From: an uncultured Paludibaculum sp.
Lineage (GTDB): Bacteria > Acidobacteriota > Terriglobia > Bryobacterales > Bryobacteraceae
NCBI RefSeq assembly: GCF_963665245.1
Contig: NZ_OY762267.1
Span: 1,364,001-1,428,000, forward strand
Direction: 5' to 3'
DNA length: 64,000 nt
In this document: in pieces, positions 52,000 to 63,679 of the stretch
How positions within the stretch are numbered: position 1 is the stretch's first letter
How the letters are laid out: every line of letters starts with the position of its first letter
The notes under the pieces: generated by a model
Told to the model about the DNA's origin: nothing
Seen by the model: only the letters and a program-made list of their open reading frames with translations
Databases searched by the model: none
Position numbers and translations under genes: made by a program

Positions 52000-53634
52000 A
52001 TGATCTCTTTCTCCAACGTCAATAAACAGTACGGCAAGCAACTCATCTTCGTTGAAGCCTCCTATCAGCTCAATCCGAGCGAGAAGGTGGGTCTGGTAGG
52101 CCCGAACGGCTCCGGCAAGACCACGCTCTTTCGGATGATCGTTGGCGAGGAGTTCCCCGACGAAGGGGAGGTCTCGATCCCCAAGAAACTGACCATCGGC
52201 TACTTCCGGCAGGACGTCGAGGAGATGAAGGGGCGATCGGTCCTTGACGAGGCAATCGCGGGCAGCGGGCGTGTCGGTGACCTCCACCATGAACTGGAGG
52301 CGCTCAACCATGCCCTGGGCGATCCCGAACAGATGGACGACATGGACCGCATTCTGGCCCGTTTCGGCGAGGTCCAGGAGGAGTACGAGCACCTGGGCGG
52401 GTACACGATCGAGGCGCAGGCCCGCGAAGTCCTGAATGGTCTGGGCTTCCAGGACGAACAGATCGACGGGGACGTCGGAGCCCTTTCCGGTGGCTGGAAG
52501 ATGCGTGTCGCGCTGGCCCGCGTGCTGTTGGGCAAGCCCGACATCCTGCTGATGGACGAGCCGACCAACCACCTGGACATCGAGTCGATCATCTGGCTGG
52601 AGCAGTTCCTCAAATCGCTACCCAGCACCCTGCTGATGACCTCGCACGACCGTGAGTTCATGAACCGCATCGTCACCAAGATCGTCGAGATCGACGCCGG
52701 AGAGATCGTGTCCTACTCGGGCAACTACGACTTCTACGAGCGCGAGCGCGCCATCCGCGAGGCCAACCAGCAAGCGGCCTTCACGCGCCAGCAGGCGATG
52801 CTCGCCAAGCAGCAACGCTTCATCGACCGATTCAAGACGCATGCCGCCAAGGCGGCCCAGGTGCAGAGCCGCATCAAGTCGCTCGACAAGATCGAGCGTA
52901 TCGAACTACCGAGGAAACGGCAGGTGGTGAAGTTCGAGTTCCGTGTCCCGCCGCGCTCCGGCGACCAGGTGGCGGTGGTCGAGAACTTGTACAAGAGCTA
53001 CGGCTCGCGCGTCATCTACCAGGGGCTCAACTTCACGGTGCGGCGCGGCGAGCGGTGGGCCGTGATGGGCCGCAATGGCGCGGGCAAAACGACGCTGCTG
53101 AGGATGATTGCGGGCGCCCTGCAACCGGATGAAGGCTCGGTGCGTCTGGGGGCAAGCCTCAAAATGGGCTACTTCGCCCAGCAGTCGCTGGATGTGCTCG
53201 ACTACGACCTCACGGTGATCGAACAGTTGCAGCGCGACTTCCCGCTGGACGGCCTGGGTGCGCTACGCACTCTCGCCGGCGCGTTTCAGTTCTGCGGCGA
53301 CGATGTGGAGAAGCCCATCCGCGCCCTATCCGGCGGCGAGAAGTCGCGTCTCGCCATGGCGCGGATGCTCTACGATCCGCCCAACTTCCTCGTGTTGGAC
53401 GAGCCTACGAACCACCTGGACCTGGCCACGAAAGAGATGCTGGTGGACGCCCTCAAGGAGTTCGAAGGTACGATGATCTTCGTCTCCCACGACCGCACGT
53501 TCCTGCGCGGTCTAGGGTCGCGCGTGCTGGAATTGAGCGGCGACGAGGGCGACCGCAACCCCCATATCTATCCGGGGTCCTATGTCGAATATGTCGAGCG
53601 GACCGGCCATGAAGCGCCCGGCATTCACTCCTGA
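52000..53634 (+). CDS. ABC-F family ATPase
   Basis: A 544-residue soluble protein of two ABC domains without membrane parts, acting on ribosomes. First domain: Walker A GPNGSGKTT, signature LSGGWKMRVALA, Walker B LLMDEPTNHLD; second: GRNGAGKTT, LSGGEKSRLAMA, LVLDEPTNHLD. A charged helical linker (REANQQAAFTRQQAMLAKQQ) joins them. I start at ATG 52000 (MISFSNVNKQYGKQ). The pattern is closest to the YbiT/Uup branch; there is no sign of an antibiotic-resistance-type long linker. Divergent from the membrane-protein gene. Confidence 0.94.
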   Translation: MISFSNVNKQYGKQLIFVEASYQLNPSEKVGLVGPNGSGKTTLFRMIVGEEFPDEGEVSIPKKLTIGYFRQDVEEMKGRSVLDEAIAGSGRVGDLHHELEALNHALGDPEQMDDMDRILARFGEVQEEYEHLGGYTIEAQAREVLNGLGFQDEQIDGDVGALSGGWKMRVALARVLLGKPDILLMDEPTNHLDIESIIWLEQFLKSLPSTLLMTSHDREFMNRIVTKIVEIDAGEIVSYSGNYDFYERERAIREANQQAAFTRQQAMLAKQQRFIDRFKTHAAKAAQVQSRIKSLDKIERIELPRKRQVVKFEFRVPPRSGDQVAVVENLYKSYGSRVIYQGLNFTVRRGERWAVMGRNGAGKTTLLRMIAGALQPDEGSVRLGASLKMGYFAQQSLDVLDYDLTVIEQLQRDFPLDGLGALRTLAGAFQFCGDDVEKPIRALSGGEKSRLAMARMLYDPPNFLVLDEPTNHLDLATKEMLVDALKEFEGTMIFVSHDRTFLRGLGSRVLELSGDEGDRNPHIYPGSYVEYVERTGHEAPGIHS

Positions 53635-53663
53635 GGTGGTGTGATATACCGGGGACGGACATA

Positions 53664-54698
53664 ATGTGGAAACACTTTGCCTCGTCTCTGCTCCTGGCTA
53701 TGAGCGCCGTTGGCCAGCCGGCGCTGCTCTCGCCGACGCCGGCACCGTGTGGGCCGGTCAATCCGAATGCGACTCCAGAGGCGCGGTCTCTTCTGAAGAA
53801 GCTGTGCGCGCTTTCCGGCAAGTCGATCCTCTCGGGCCAGCACAACTTCCCGAACCACCGTTCGCAGCACAGCGACCAACTGGCCGCCAAGGTGGGCAAG
53901 TATCCGTATGTCTGGGGCTCGGACTTCGGCTTCACGGGCGGCGACGACAAGGACTCGATTGCGGGCCGCGACGGCATGATTGAAGAGGCGAAGAAGCAGT
54001 ACGCAGCGGGTTCCATCATTACGTTGATGTGGCATGCCGTCCGCCCCATCGACGAGGAACCGGTGGCGGCCGGCAGCGGTTGGCGAGGCAGTGTGCAAGC
54101 GAAGTTGACCGACGACCAGTGGGCGGCTCTCACAACGCCGGGCACCGAGCTCAATCGCCGCTGGCTGGCTCAAGTCGACGTCGTCGCCGGCTACCTAAAG
54201 CGGCTGCAGGAGGCCAGGATTCCGGTACTGTGGCGGCCCTATCACGAGAACAACGGCAACTGGTTCTGGTGGGGCGGGCGCAAGGGGGAGAACGGCTTCC
54301 CCGCCCTCTACCGCATGACCTGGGAGCGCCTGGTGAACTTCCACCGGCTCGACAATCTCATCTGGGTCTGGAACGAGAACGCCCACACCGGCCGCGCCAC
54401 CAGCCCCTATTACGACTTCTTCCCCGGTCTGCAATACGTCGACGTACTGGCCACCGACGTCTATGGCGAGTTCAAGCAAAGCTACTACGACGACCTGGTG
54501 GCGCTGGCCTCGGGTAAGCCGGTGGCACTGGGCGAGGTGGGCGCGCCGCCCTCGGCCGAGGTGCTGACGAATCAGCCGCGCTGGGTGTGGTTCATGGGCT
54601 GGTCGGATATTTTCGACCGTCGCGCCGGGGACGCGCACAGGGCACTGTTTGACGATGCGCGGACGCTATCGCGCGGCATGGTTCTCCCTGGCCAGTAA
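53664..54698 (+). CDS. Secreted glycoside hydrolase family 26 (mannanase-like)
   Basis: A 344-residue retaining glycosidase of clan A. Signal peptide ~1-19 (FASSLLLAMSAVGQP). GH26 features are present in order: SGQHNFP near residue 57, TLMWHAVRP, the acid/base Glu in WRPYHENNGNWFWWG, IWVWNENAHTG, and the nucleophile Glu in ALGEVGAPP. Members hydrolyse beta-1,4-mannan or mixed glucans. With the exported GH130 at 4415 it suggests use of mannans, though the genes are about 49 kb apart. Confidence 0.94.
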   Translation: MWKHFASSLLLAMSAVGQPALLSPTPAPCGPVNPNATPEARSLLKKLCALSGKSILSGQHNFPNHRSQHSDQLAAKVGKYPYVWGSDFGFTGGDDKDSIAGRDGMIEEAKKQYAAGSIITLMWHAVRPIDEEPVAAGSGWRGSVQAKLTDDQWAALTTPGTELNRRWLAQVDVVAGYLKRLQEARIPVLWRPYHENNGNWFWWGGRKGENGFPALYRMTWERLVNFHRLDNLIWVWNENAHTGRATSPYYDFFPGLQYVDVLATDVYGEFKQSYYDDLVALASGKPVALGEVGAPPSAEVLTNQPRWVWFMGWSDIFDRRAGDAHRALFDDARTLSRGMVLPGQ

Positions 54699-54704
54699 TC
54701 GGAG

Positions 54705-54731
54705 TCGGCCTGCGCAGGCCACAAGGGCCGA
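54705..54731 (+). terminator. Hairpins after the GH26 gene
   Basis: The palindrome GGCCTGCGCAGGCC (54707-54720) and an alternative stem TCGGCC/GGCCGA (54705-54710 with 54726-54731) follow the stop by a few bases. No T tract; a weak terminator or processing site. Confidence 0.3.
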
Positions 54732-54831
54732 TTCGGGCTCGCCGCTGGTGGACGAGACGGGCGTCCTGGTGTAAAACGCTGAATGACATCGCCGGCGTTG
54801 TATAATTGCCCTCATCCACTGGGGCAACGCG

Positions 54832-56985
54832 ATGAAACTCTGGGCTGGGCTGGCTATCGTCGGACTTCTGGCCGCCGCCGAATATCACGGCGACACCGAC
54901 AAGGATCGCGCCCGCGTGCTCGCCCGCCGCAACTGGTGGTCGTTCCAAAAAGTCGTTCGTCCCGAACCACCCAAGCTGAACAGTCCGTGGGTCCGCACAC
55001 CGATCGACGCATTCATCCTGGAAGCGCTGCGAGCTAAGGCGCTGCAGCCATCCGCCGCCGAAGACAAGCTCCGGTTGCTGCGCCGTGTGACGCTCGACGT
55101 CACCGGACTGCCGCCGAAGCCCGCGGAGGCCACGGCTTTTCTGAATGACAAGCGCGCGGACGCCTACGAACGTCTAGTCGACCGGCTGATGGCGTCACCG
55201 CAGTACGGAGAGCGCTGGGCTCAACGCTGGCTGGATGTCGCCCGCTATGCCGACACTAACGGGTTTGAGCACGACCTGGAGCGGACACACGCCTGGCGCT
55301 ATCGCGACTACGTGGTCCGTAGCTTCAATGCGGGCAAGCCCTACGACGTCTTTCTGAAGGAGCAGATCGCCGGCGACGAGATCTGGCCCGGGCAGCCGGA
55401 TCCGCAGATCGCCGTGGGGTTCCACCGTGCCGGCCCGGAGCATCTGACTGGCGGTAACCAGGACGTGGAACAGAACCGTCAGGAAGTGCTGGTGGAGATG
55501 ACCGCCGGCGTCAGTAACGTTTTCCTGGGGCTGACCATGAACTGCGCGCGGTGTCACAACCATAAGTTCGATCCCATCCTGCAGACGGATTACTATCGCC
55601 TACAGGCGGTCTTCGCGGGCACCGAGGGCAAGGAGGTTCCGCTGGCCAGCGCCGAGGAGAAGGCGAGGTACGACGCAGCCCAGAAGGCCTATAAGGACAG
55701 GCTGAAGCCCATCCAGGACGAGATCACGGCCATCGAGAAACCCTATAAGGACGCGATCGTGGCCGAACGGCGTGCCAAACTGGAGCCGGCCGTTCAAGCG
55801 CTGCTCGACGTGCCCAAGGACAAACTCTCCGAGGCCGACCGCGAGAAGCAGAAGAACGCCAAGGACCAGATCACCCCGTCGTGGGACGAGGTTCTGGCCC
55901 GTGTCTCCAAGCCGGAACTCGAACGCCGCACGGCCCTGCGCCGGCAACTGCACGTGATCGAACTGGACGAGCCTCCGCCACCGGCCGCTGCCTATGCCGT
56001 GGTGGACCGTGAGAAGCCGGAAGACACGAACGTTCTCAAGGTGGGCGACCACCGCATGAAGCTCGGCACCGTGCCGCCTGGGCTGCCGTTGGTGTTGACG
56101 TCCCTGCCCGTACCGCTCACGGCGGCGGGCCGGCGCACCGCCCTGGCCGAGTGGCTCGCCCAGCCCGACCATCCGCTCACGGCGCGCGTCATGGTCAACC
56201 GCATCTGGCAGTTCCGCATGGGCCGCGGCATCGTCGGCACACCCAACGACTTTGGCGTGATGGGCGAACGGCCGACGAATCCCAAACTGCTCGACTGGCT
56301 GGCATCGGAGTTCGTCTCCAAGGGATGGAGTGTCAAGGCGATTGACCGCCTCATCCTGTTGTCCAGCGTCTATCGCCAGTCGGCCGCTCGGGATGCGGCC
56401 CCTGAGGCGGTTGATCCTGAGAACAAGCTCTATTGGCGCATGAACAAGCGACGGCTGGAAGGGGAGGCTATTCGTGACTCCGTACTCGCTGTCAGCGGAA
56501 TGCTCAACCCGGAGATGGGCGGGCCGCCTATTCGCGTGCCCATTGAGAAGGAGGTGTATGACTCCATCTTCACCGAGTATGAGAACGACAACCTGTGGCC
56601 GCTGCCCAAGGACCGCGCGCAGATCTACCGCCGCTCGCTCTACCTGCTGAACAAGCGGACTGTGCGACTACCCATGCTGGCCAACTTCGATCAGCCCGAT
56701 GCGATGACCTCATGCGCCTACCGGCCTGTCTCGACGCACGCGCTGCAGGCACTCTCGATGATCAACAGCGACTTCATGGCCGAGCAATCCGCAGCGTTTG
56801 CCAAACGTGTCGCCCAGGCCGGGCCTGCCTCAACTCGCGTCCAGCGCGCGTATCAGCTCGCTCTGGCCCGAGCTCCGAAGGCATCGGAGACCGCGATGGC
56901 GCGGGACTTCTTCACGAAGGGAGGAACGCTCCAGGAGTTCTGCCTGGCGCTGTTGAACCGCAATGAGTTCATCTACATCCCCTGA
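54832..56985 (+). CDS. Exported DUF1549/DUF1553 (PSCyt2/PSD1) protein
   Basis: A 717-residue protein with a signal peptide ([17 protein letters not shown]). DUF1549 (~40-250) begins [20 protein letters not shown] and ends with a CARCH motif (about residues 238-242) that may bind haem or metal; DUF1553 (~430-690) contains [20 protein letters not shown]. Planctomycetes and Acidobacteria carry many such pairs with DUF1501 proteins, apparently for polysaccharide breakdown. The usual N-terminal cytochrome (PSCyt1) is missing here. The DUF1501 gene starts 23 bp before its stop. Confidence 0.92.
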   Translation: MKLWAGLAIVGLLAAAEYHGDTDKDRARVLARRNWWSFQKVVRPEPPKLNSPWVRTPIDAFILEALRAKALQPSAAEDKLRLLRRVTLDVTGLPPKPAEATAFLNDKRADAYERLVDRLMASPQYGERWAQRWLDVARYADTNGFEHDLERTHAWRYRDYVVRSFNAGKPYDVFLKEQIAGDEIWPGQPDPQIAVGFHRAGPEHLTGGNQDVEQNRQEVLVEMTAGVSNVFLGLTMNCARCHNHKFDPILQTDYYRLQAVFAGTEGKEVPLASAEEKARYDAAQKAYKDRLKPIQDEITAIEKPYKDAIVAERRAKLEPAVQALLDVPKDKLSEADREKQKNAKDQITPSWDEVLARVSKPELERRTALRRQLHVIELDEPPPPAAAYAVVDREKPEDTNVLKVGDHRMKLGTVPPGLPLVLTSLPVPLTAAGRRTALAEWLAQPDHPLTARVMVNRIWQFRMGRGIVGTPNDFGVMGERPTNPKLLDWLASEFVSKGWSVKAIDRLILLSSVYRQSAARDAAPEAVDPENKLYWRMNKRRLEGEAIRDSVLAVSGMLNPEMGGPPIRVPIEKEVYDSIFTEYENDNLWPLPKDRAQIYRRSLYLLNKRTVRLPMLANFDQPDAMTSCAYRPVSTHALQALSMINSDFMAEQSAAFAKRVAQAGPASTRVQRAYQLALARAPKASETAMARDFFTKGGTLQEFCLALLNRNEFIYIP

Positions 56986-58408
56986 TTCCGGCGATCATCG
57001 GCCCGTGGCGCGGTCACGCCGCAATGTTCTGTTGGACGCCGCCCATGGCTTCGGCGCTATTGCCCTCCAAAGCCTGCTGGTGAAGGAAGGCAAGGCGGAG
57101 GCGCGAGTGAATCCACTGGCCGCCAAGCCGCCCCACTTTCCGGCCAAAGCCAAGTCGGTGATCTTTCTCTACATGGTGGGCGCGCCCAGCCAGATGGACA
57201 CCTTTGACCCGAAGCCATCGCTGAAGAAGTATGAAGGCCAGAAGCTGCCGGAGAGCTACGGCAAGATTCAGAGCCAGTTCACCGACGGCAGTACACCGAT
57301 TCTCTCGTCGCCCTGGGCGTTTCAGCAGCACGGGCAATCGGGCGCGTGGGTCTCGTCGCTCTTCCCAAACCTTGCACGCTGCGTGGACGATATGTGCTTC
57401 GTCCGCAGCTTTCACACCGACAGTGTCGTGCACGCGCCCGCCATGTATCACGTGCACTCGGGCCGGATCCTGATGGGCTACCCGTCGCTGGGCGCCTGGG
57501 TGACCTATGGCCTGGGCACGGAGTCGGAGAATCTGCCGGCATATGTCGTGCTGCCACAGCCCGAGGGCACACCGGAAGGCGGCACTCCGTGCTGGGGCGC
57601 CGGTTTCCTGCCCGCCGTACATCAAGGCACCGTGCTGCGGCCCGGAGCGACTCCGATCCTGAACCTGCAGCCGCCGCCCGGTGTGACGCAAGAGCGGCAG
57701 CGCGCCACGCTCGACCTGCTGCAGAAGATGAACGATCTCGATACCGAAGCGACGGATTCCGAGATGGGCGCGCGTATTGCCTCGTATGAGCTGGCCTTTC
57801 GCATGCAGCGTTACGCGCCGGAAGCCGTCGACCTCTCCAAGGAACCGGAGCACGTGCGCAAGCTCTACGGCCTGGACCAGCCACGGACAGCCGATTTCGG
57901 CGCGCGATGCCTGCTAGCCCGGCGTATGGTGGAGCGAGGCGTCCGCTTCGTCCAGCTCTACTCCGGTGGCGGCCCCGTCTCCACACAATGGGACGCCCAC
58001 AAGGATCTGGTCGAGAATCACGAGAAGATGTGCGGCATGACGGACCAGCCCATCGCCGCCCTGCTGACGGATCTGAAGCAGCGCGGTTTGCTGGACTCCA
58101 CGTTGATCATCTGGGGCAGCGAGTTCGGACGGCTGCCGATGTCGCAGTCAGGTAACGGCCGCGACCACAACCCGCACGGCTTTACGATGTGGTTTGCAGG
58201 AGGTGGCGCGAAAGCCGGGCGCACCATCGGTTCGACGGATGAATTCGGGCTGAATGCGCAGGAAGAGCCTTACTCGATGCGGGATTTCCACGCCACGATC
58301 CTGCACCTGCTGGGGCTCGATCAGAACCAGTTGTGGTATCTCCACAACGGGCGCCAGGAGAAATTGACGGACTTCGGCGGCAACGTCATCCAGCGCGTGG
58401 TGGCCTGA
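56963..58408 (+). CDS. DUF1501 (sulfatase-like fold) exported protein
   Basis: A 481-residue protein of the alkaline phosphatase-like fold, partner of the preceding gene and overlapping it by 23 bp. The start carries an atypical twin-arginine region ([20 protein letters not shown]). Family landmarks: [38 protein letters not shown], and ESGxxP-like [20 protein letters not shown]. Function is unproven; sulfatase or other ester cleavage of glycans is assumed from fold and context. Confidence 0.93.
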   Translation: MSSSTSPDSGDHRPVARSRRNVLLDAAHGFGAIALQSLLVKEGKAEARVNPLAAKPPHFPAKAKSVIFLYMVGAPSQMDTFDPKPSLKKYEGQKLPESYGKIQSQFTDGSTPILSSPWAFQQHGQSGAWVSSLFPNLARCVDDMCFVRSFHTDSVVHAPAMYHVHSGRILMGYPSLGAWVTYGLGTESENLPAYVVLPQPEGTPEGGTPCWGAGFLPAVHQGTVLRPGATPILNLQPPPGVTQERQRATLDLLQKMNDLDTEATDSEMGARIASYELAFRMQRYAPEAVDLSKEPEHVRKLYGLDQPRTADFGARCLLARRMVERGVRFVQLYSGGGPVSTQWDAHKDLVENHEKMCGMTDQPIAALLTDLKQRGLLDSTLIIWGSEFGRLPMSQSGNGRDHNPHGFTMWFAGGGAKAGRTIGSTDEFGLNAQEEPYSMRDFHATILHLLGLDQNQLWYLHNGRQEKLTDFGGNVIQRVVA

Positions 58409-59206
58409 CTACAGGTAGCTGGCAGAGGCGCGATGGGCCCGCAGCAGTTCGTCCAACATCGCCTCCGGCGAGCCCGAAAGGCCCGGTGGCACCTCACCCG
58501 CCGCCTGGATCTTCAGCAGAATCTGGTGGGCCATCTGTCCTCGCAACTCAGCAGGCAGTTCTGAGCGCCGGACGGCGAACGTCTCGATGAGTGCGACGTG
58601 ACCCGGAGACAGGCGGTGTCCAGCCAGTGCTCCCGACGGCGGCTCAATCTCGTCGAGGCCTTGCCACATCGACTCCTGCTTCCGTTCCCTGATGACGATG
58701 GACCCGGCCACGTAGTCGCCCAGCCGCTTGCTCTGCCCGTTGAGCATGGCAGCCACCAGACCCACCGCGTAGATGCCAGGCAACTGGTCCACGATCCGCA
58801 ATAGGTTGCGGCCGATGGTCTCAGCCGGAGCAAGCGGCCGGCCGCTCTCCTTGATGACTCGAATCCCGATGATCCGCTTGCCGGGCGTCTGCCCGCGCCA
58901 CACGATCTCGAAGACGGTGAAGTAGGCGTAGTACAGGACGAAATTGAAGGCGATGATGGCAGCGGTCCACCATTGTTGAGGAATGTAGTTGAACACCCCA
59001 AACAGTTGTGAACCGGTGATGGATAGAATGAAGAGCCCAGCTACGCTGGCCGCGATCTGAATCAACGTATCGATGGCCAGCGCCAGAAAACGGCTCCCGA
59101 TGCCCGCGATCTGGAATTGAAGCCGGGTCTGCTCCGGCGTCTCGATGGTGTGGACGTCGAACAGCGATGGGCTTGGTGGCTGCGAACTGGATGGACTTGG
59201 CGACAT
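58409..59206 (-). CDS. RDD-family membrane protein
   Basis: A 265-residue protein. The RDD domain spans ~35-175: GSRFLALAIDTLIQ with the R and D residues, then two hydrophobic segments and GQTPGKRIIGIRVI. The C-terminal ~80 residues are soluble. RDD proteins commonly accompany SpoIIM and MoxR/DUF58 clusters, as here. The stop abuts the DUF1501 stop. Its ATG (59206-59204) overlaps the divergent SpoIIM ATG. Confidence 0.92.
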   Translation of the reverse strand: MSPSPSSSQPPSPSLFDVHTIETPEQTRLQFQIAGIGSRFLALAIDTLIQIAASVAGLFILSITGSQLFGVFNYIPQQWWTAAIIAFNFVLYYAYFTVFEIVWRGQTPGKRIIGIRVIKESGRPLAPAETIGRNLLRIVDQLPGIYAVGLVAAMLNGQSKRLGDYVAGSIVIRERKQESMWQGLDEIEPPSGALAGHRLSPGHVALIETFAVRRSELPAELRGQMAHQILLKIQAAGEVPPGLSGSPEAMLDELLRAHRASASYL

Positions 59207-60179
59207 GGTTTCTACTGCCTGGACTCGAAAGCGGCAACCTCACTGGAAGCGCCTGGAACAACTCATCGGGGTTGCCTCGGGCGGGCTCACCAAACTCAAT
59301 CATGGCGAATTGCGGGAATTCGGGCTGCTTTACCGGCAGACCGCGGCTGACCTCTCGACCGTACTCGAAGACAGCTCCAGTGCGCAACTGGCACATTATC
59401 TGAACGATCTTCTGGGCCGCGGTCACAATCTGCTCTACATGGGTCAGCGGCCCAGGCTCTCGGGCATCATCGATTTCTATGCCGCGGTGTATCCGGCGGT
59501 CTTTCGCCAAACCCTGCCGCTGACCGCGCTCGCCACAGCCATCTTCTTCGTGTCCGCGACTGTGGGCTGGGTGGTCACGGCGAGTGACCCGGCCTTTGCG
59601 CACCGGGTTCTTGGTCCACAGATGATGGTGAGCATCGAACAACATGAGATGTGGACGCACTCCGTGGTGGCCATGAAGCCGGTGGCCGCGTCACAGATCA
59701 CGACGAACAATCTCAGCGTGGCCTTCGCGGCCTGTGCCGGCGGCATCACCATACTAGGTTCGTTGTGGCTGATGATCTTCAATGGATTGATGCTGGGCGT
59801 GGTAGGCGCAGCCACGTATGCCGCCGGTATGGCTTTACCGCTGTGGAGCTTCGTCGCGCCGCACGGCGTGTTGGAGCTGCCGGCCATTTTCATCGCCGGT
59901 GGAGCTGGATTCGAGATCACGCGCGGGCTGCTGTTTCCGGGCCTGTTGCCACGCCGAGCGTCGTTGGCACAAGCCGGCGGACGGGCCGTCCGCCTGATGC
60001 TGGGCACCTTGCCGCTGCTGCTGATCGCAGGCACTATTGAAGGGTTCTTCTCGGCATCGGCCACGCCGGTGGTGATGAAGTTCGCGCTGGCGGCCGTGTT
60101 GTTCTCCTGTCTGTGCGTCTATCTGTTCGGGCGCTGGTCTACAACAGGCTCCGGTCCTTCACGCGCAGATACTCATTGA
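59205..60179 (+). CDS. SpoIIM-like (stage II sporulation protein M) membrane protein
   Basis: A 324-residue membrane protein. I take ATG 59205, giving TAWTRKRQPHWKRLEQLIG, the usual opening; ATG 59145 is open in frame but overlaps RDD coding sequence. After a helical cytosolic part (~1-95), five or six membrane helices follow (AIFFVSATVGWVV, AGGITILGSLWLMIFNGLM). In non-sporulating bacteria these genes occur with MoxR/DUF58/RDD and role is unknown. The 3' end overlaps the convergent DUF58 gene by 41 bp. Confidence 0.9.
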   Translation: MVSTAWTRKRQPHWKRLEQLIGVASGGLTKLNHGELREFGLLYRQTAADLSTVLEDSSSAQLAHYLNDLLGRGHNLLYMGQRPRLSGIIDFYAAVYPAVFRQTLPLTALATAIFFVSATVGWVVTASDPAFAHRVLGPQMMVSIEQHEMWTHSVVAMKPVAASQITTNNLSVAFAACAGGITILGSLWLMIFNGLMLGVVGAATYAAGMALPLWSFVAPHGVLELPAIFIAGGAGFEITRGLLFPGLLPRRASLAQAGGRAVRLMLGTLPLLLIAGTIEGFFSASATPVVMKFALAAVLFSCLCVYLFGRWSTTGSGPSRADTH

Positions 60180-61526
60180 GCAGGGACGTCGAGAGATTGT
60201 CCGGATGGAGATCGAGCGCCAGGATGCCCTGCTGCCGCAGGGAGCGCATCATGACCTCACGCCGCTGAACGATCTCGAGCGCGGCTGCATGCCGGTACAT
60301 CTCCTCCTTCGATTGGGGCGTGCGTGCGGCGACGGCCGCCAAATCGGGTTGACTCAGTGCGGCGAACACGACCAGATGCCGGCTGCTGAGCTGCACCGCG
60401 TGCTCGATCACATCGGGCGTACCCGGAGTTTCCGCAAAGTCAGTGATCCAGACCACCAAAGCGCGACGGCTCTGCGCCTTCAATAAGGCACGGGCCGCCC
60501 GGGCGTGTTGTGCCTCCAGTGCCTCGGCCCGGACTCCGGCGATGGATTCCACCAAGGCACGCAGGTGCAGCGGGCCGCGGCCAGGAGCGATGGATTGCTG
60601 TACAGCGCGGCCATAGGCCAGCAGACCCACTTTGTCACCGCACTGGCTGGCGAGCACCGCCAGCGTCAACGCGGCGTTCCCGGCGTAGTCAAGCTTGGTG
60701 AGGCGCAAGGACGTACCAGGCTGCTCGACCAGCGTGCGCGACAGGCGGCCGGCGTCCACCACCAGCCAGAGTGTCTGACTGCGCTCAGCCGTGTAGGTGC
60801 GCGTCACCAGATGATGACGCCGCGCGGTGGCGGTCCAGCAGATGTCACGAAGGTCGTCACCCTGCCGGTACTCCCGCAGGGTTTCGAACTCACGACCCAG
60901 CCCGCGAAGCTGCCGGCGGCGCTGCTCGATCTCGGCCTGCTTGTGGTGGGCGACTGCCAGGGCATCCGTCCGGGCCTGGGGCAGGTCGGGCAACACCCTG
61001 ACCGACTGTGCCAGAGGCGCCACGGCCCAGCGCTCAGCCAGCCCGAGGGGCGACTGATATCGGAGGAACAGATCGCCCACAGCGAGGTCACCACGAACGC
61101 GACCGATCACACCGTATTCGGACGAGGCGCTGCCTGCTGGCCCGACGTCGAGCAGGAGCTTCACAACGTCATCCGCTAAACCCGGTGGAACGACATCCAC
61201 CAGCCGCACCCGTATGGCGCAAGCGCTAGTGTTTTGCAGTGTGACCGTCACGCGCGTGCCCCGGCCGAGGAAAAGCGGGCCGTCCCAGGCGCGAGTGAGT
61301 CGCAGTTGACCTGGGGCGGGCAGACGCAGCAGGTCGTAGAGCCAGGCGGCGAGGATCAACGCGTCCCAGACCCAGAGTCCGGCGACGGCGCCGGGCCAAC
61401 GCCAGGCCGGCGCAAGCCACAGAAGACCGGGTAGCAGGGCCAGGAAGAAACGGTGGCCGAAGGCGAAGGGCAGCCGCCGCCGGTGCTCCGCTGGAGCCTG
61501 CATGTGCGGCGGTGCGAGCGACCCCG

Positions 61527-61530
<4 letters not shown>
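60139..61530 (-). CDS. DUF58 domain protein
   Basis: A 463-residue protein. Two adjoining N-terminal membrane helices (~24-60, FFLALLPGLLWLAPAW) lead to the DUF58 region with FETLREYRQGDDLRDICW (~215) and a VWA-like C-terminal half (TLWLVVDAGRLSR, ALVVWITDFAETPGTPDVIE). DUF58 proteins work with MoxR ATPases in chaperone-like complexes. Overlaps the MoxR stop by ATGA. Last gene of the minus-strand unit. Confidence 0.94.
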
Positions 61531-62486
<956 letters not shown>

Positions 62487-62488
62487 GG

Positions 62489-63679
62489 TTATCGGGTCTC
62501 CAAAGTCAGTTTCGTACGAGCGCTGAGACGCTGGCTGTACTCTTCCAGCTGCTGGATGAGCGCCAGCGCTTCACGGGGCGCGAGCTGTTCAATGTGCCGC
62601 GCCTCGGAGGCCTGCTGCAAGGTCGCGGTCAGATCGGCCTGATTCCAGCCCAAACGATGCGCGGCCGCCTCGGCCAGGCGGGCATCCTGGATAGTGCCGG
62701 CCAAGGCCAGGCGCTGCGTGAGCTGCAGGCGCAGTTGGCGGTAAGCGGCGCCGACGCCGATGGAGGCAGCACCGGCGCGTTCATAGAGCGCGCCCAAGGT
62801 ATCGACAAACTCGAGCGGCGAAAGCCGGGACTCGACAATGGGTGGAACCACCGGACCCCAACGGCGGCTGAACGCCAGCAGGGCGATGAGCGCCGCGAAG
62901 ACGCACTGCCACACGAGCCAGCGGGCCGGACTGCGCGCCACGTAGGCCCACAGCGAGCCATGCTGGCCGTGGAAGTACTCGTCCCAATACACACGGGTCC
63001 CGCCGGAGCCGCCGGGACCGGCGATGGCATTGAGAAACACTCGCAGGTTGGAGTCCAGGTGGATGGCCTCATTGGTGAGCGGGCCGGCCGAGGCCCACCA
63101 GAGAATCTCACCCAGGCCGAAACGCCAAGCCACGATGGCGGGATCCTGCGGGGGTCCGTACAGGACAACCAGCGGCTTGCCCCGGCTATCGAGTTTGGCT
63201 CGAGGTTCCAACTTGACCGTGCGCGCACCGCTTGTGTAGCGTCCGGGCCAGGCGGCCAGGTAGGACCGCGGGACAAGCGACCAGTCTGAACCAGTCTTCG
63301 GCGCCGCAGGCAGGAAGCCCTCCGCGCCGCGCCCGCAGAACAGGACGCGCCCACCGGTCTCCACAAAGCGCGCCAGCGCCGCACGATCGGCCGCCGTGGG
63401 CGTTTCGGATGGCTCCGCCAGGATGAGAAGCGAGCCTTGGCCCGGAGACACAAGACGCTCCAGCGGCTCTTCCCGGCGCGAGACGGGATGGCCGAGATCC
63501 TGCAGCAAAAGGTAGGCGGCTTGAGCCCCTCCCGGCGCGGTCGAGTAAGTGGAGGGAACCACACTGCGGGTCTCGGAAGGCGAGGACTGTACAAAGGCAG
63601 TCGCCACCACCAGCGGCACCACCGCGGCACCGCAGAGGATGACCAGACGGCGGTCGGTGGCGCTTAGTCCACCGAGCAT
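62489..63679 (-). CDS. DUF4350 domain protein, membrane-bound
   Basis: A 396-residue protein from ATG 63677-63679 (MLGGLSATDRRLVILCGAAV). A first helix is followed by the DUF4350 domain (~35-220: GGAQAAYLLLQDLGHPVSRR, SLLILAEPSETPTAADRAAL), a second helix (~265-285: LVWQCVFAALIALLAFS) and a helical C-terminus. It is a regular member of MoxR clusters. Its first 16 bases overlap the DUF4129 gene. Confidence 0.9.
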   Translation of the reverse strand: MLGGLSATDRRLVILCGAAVVPLVVATAFVQSSPSETRSVVPSTYSTAPGGAQAAYLLLQDLGHPVSRREEPLERLVSPGQGSLLILAEPSETPTAADRAALARFVETGGRVLFCGRGAEGFLPAAPKTGSDWSLVPRSYLAAWPGRYTSGARTVKLEPRAKLDSRGKPLVVLYGPPQDPAIVAWRFGLGEILWWASAGPLTNEAIHLDSNLRVFLNAIAGPGGSGGTRVYWDEYFHGQHGSLWAYVARSPARWLVWQCVFAALIALLAFSRRWGPVVPPIVESRLSPLEFVDTLGALYERAGAASIGVGAAYRQLRLQLTQRLALAGTIQDARLAEAAAHRLGWNQADLTATLQQASEARHIEQLAPREALALIQQLEEYSQRLSARTKLTLETR

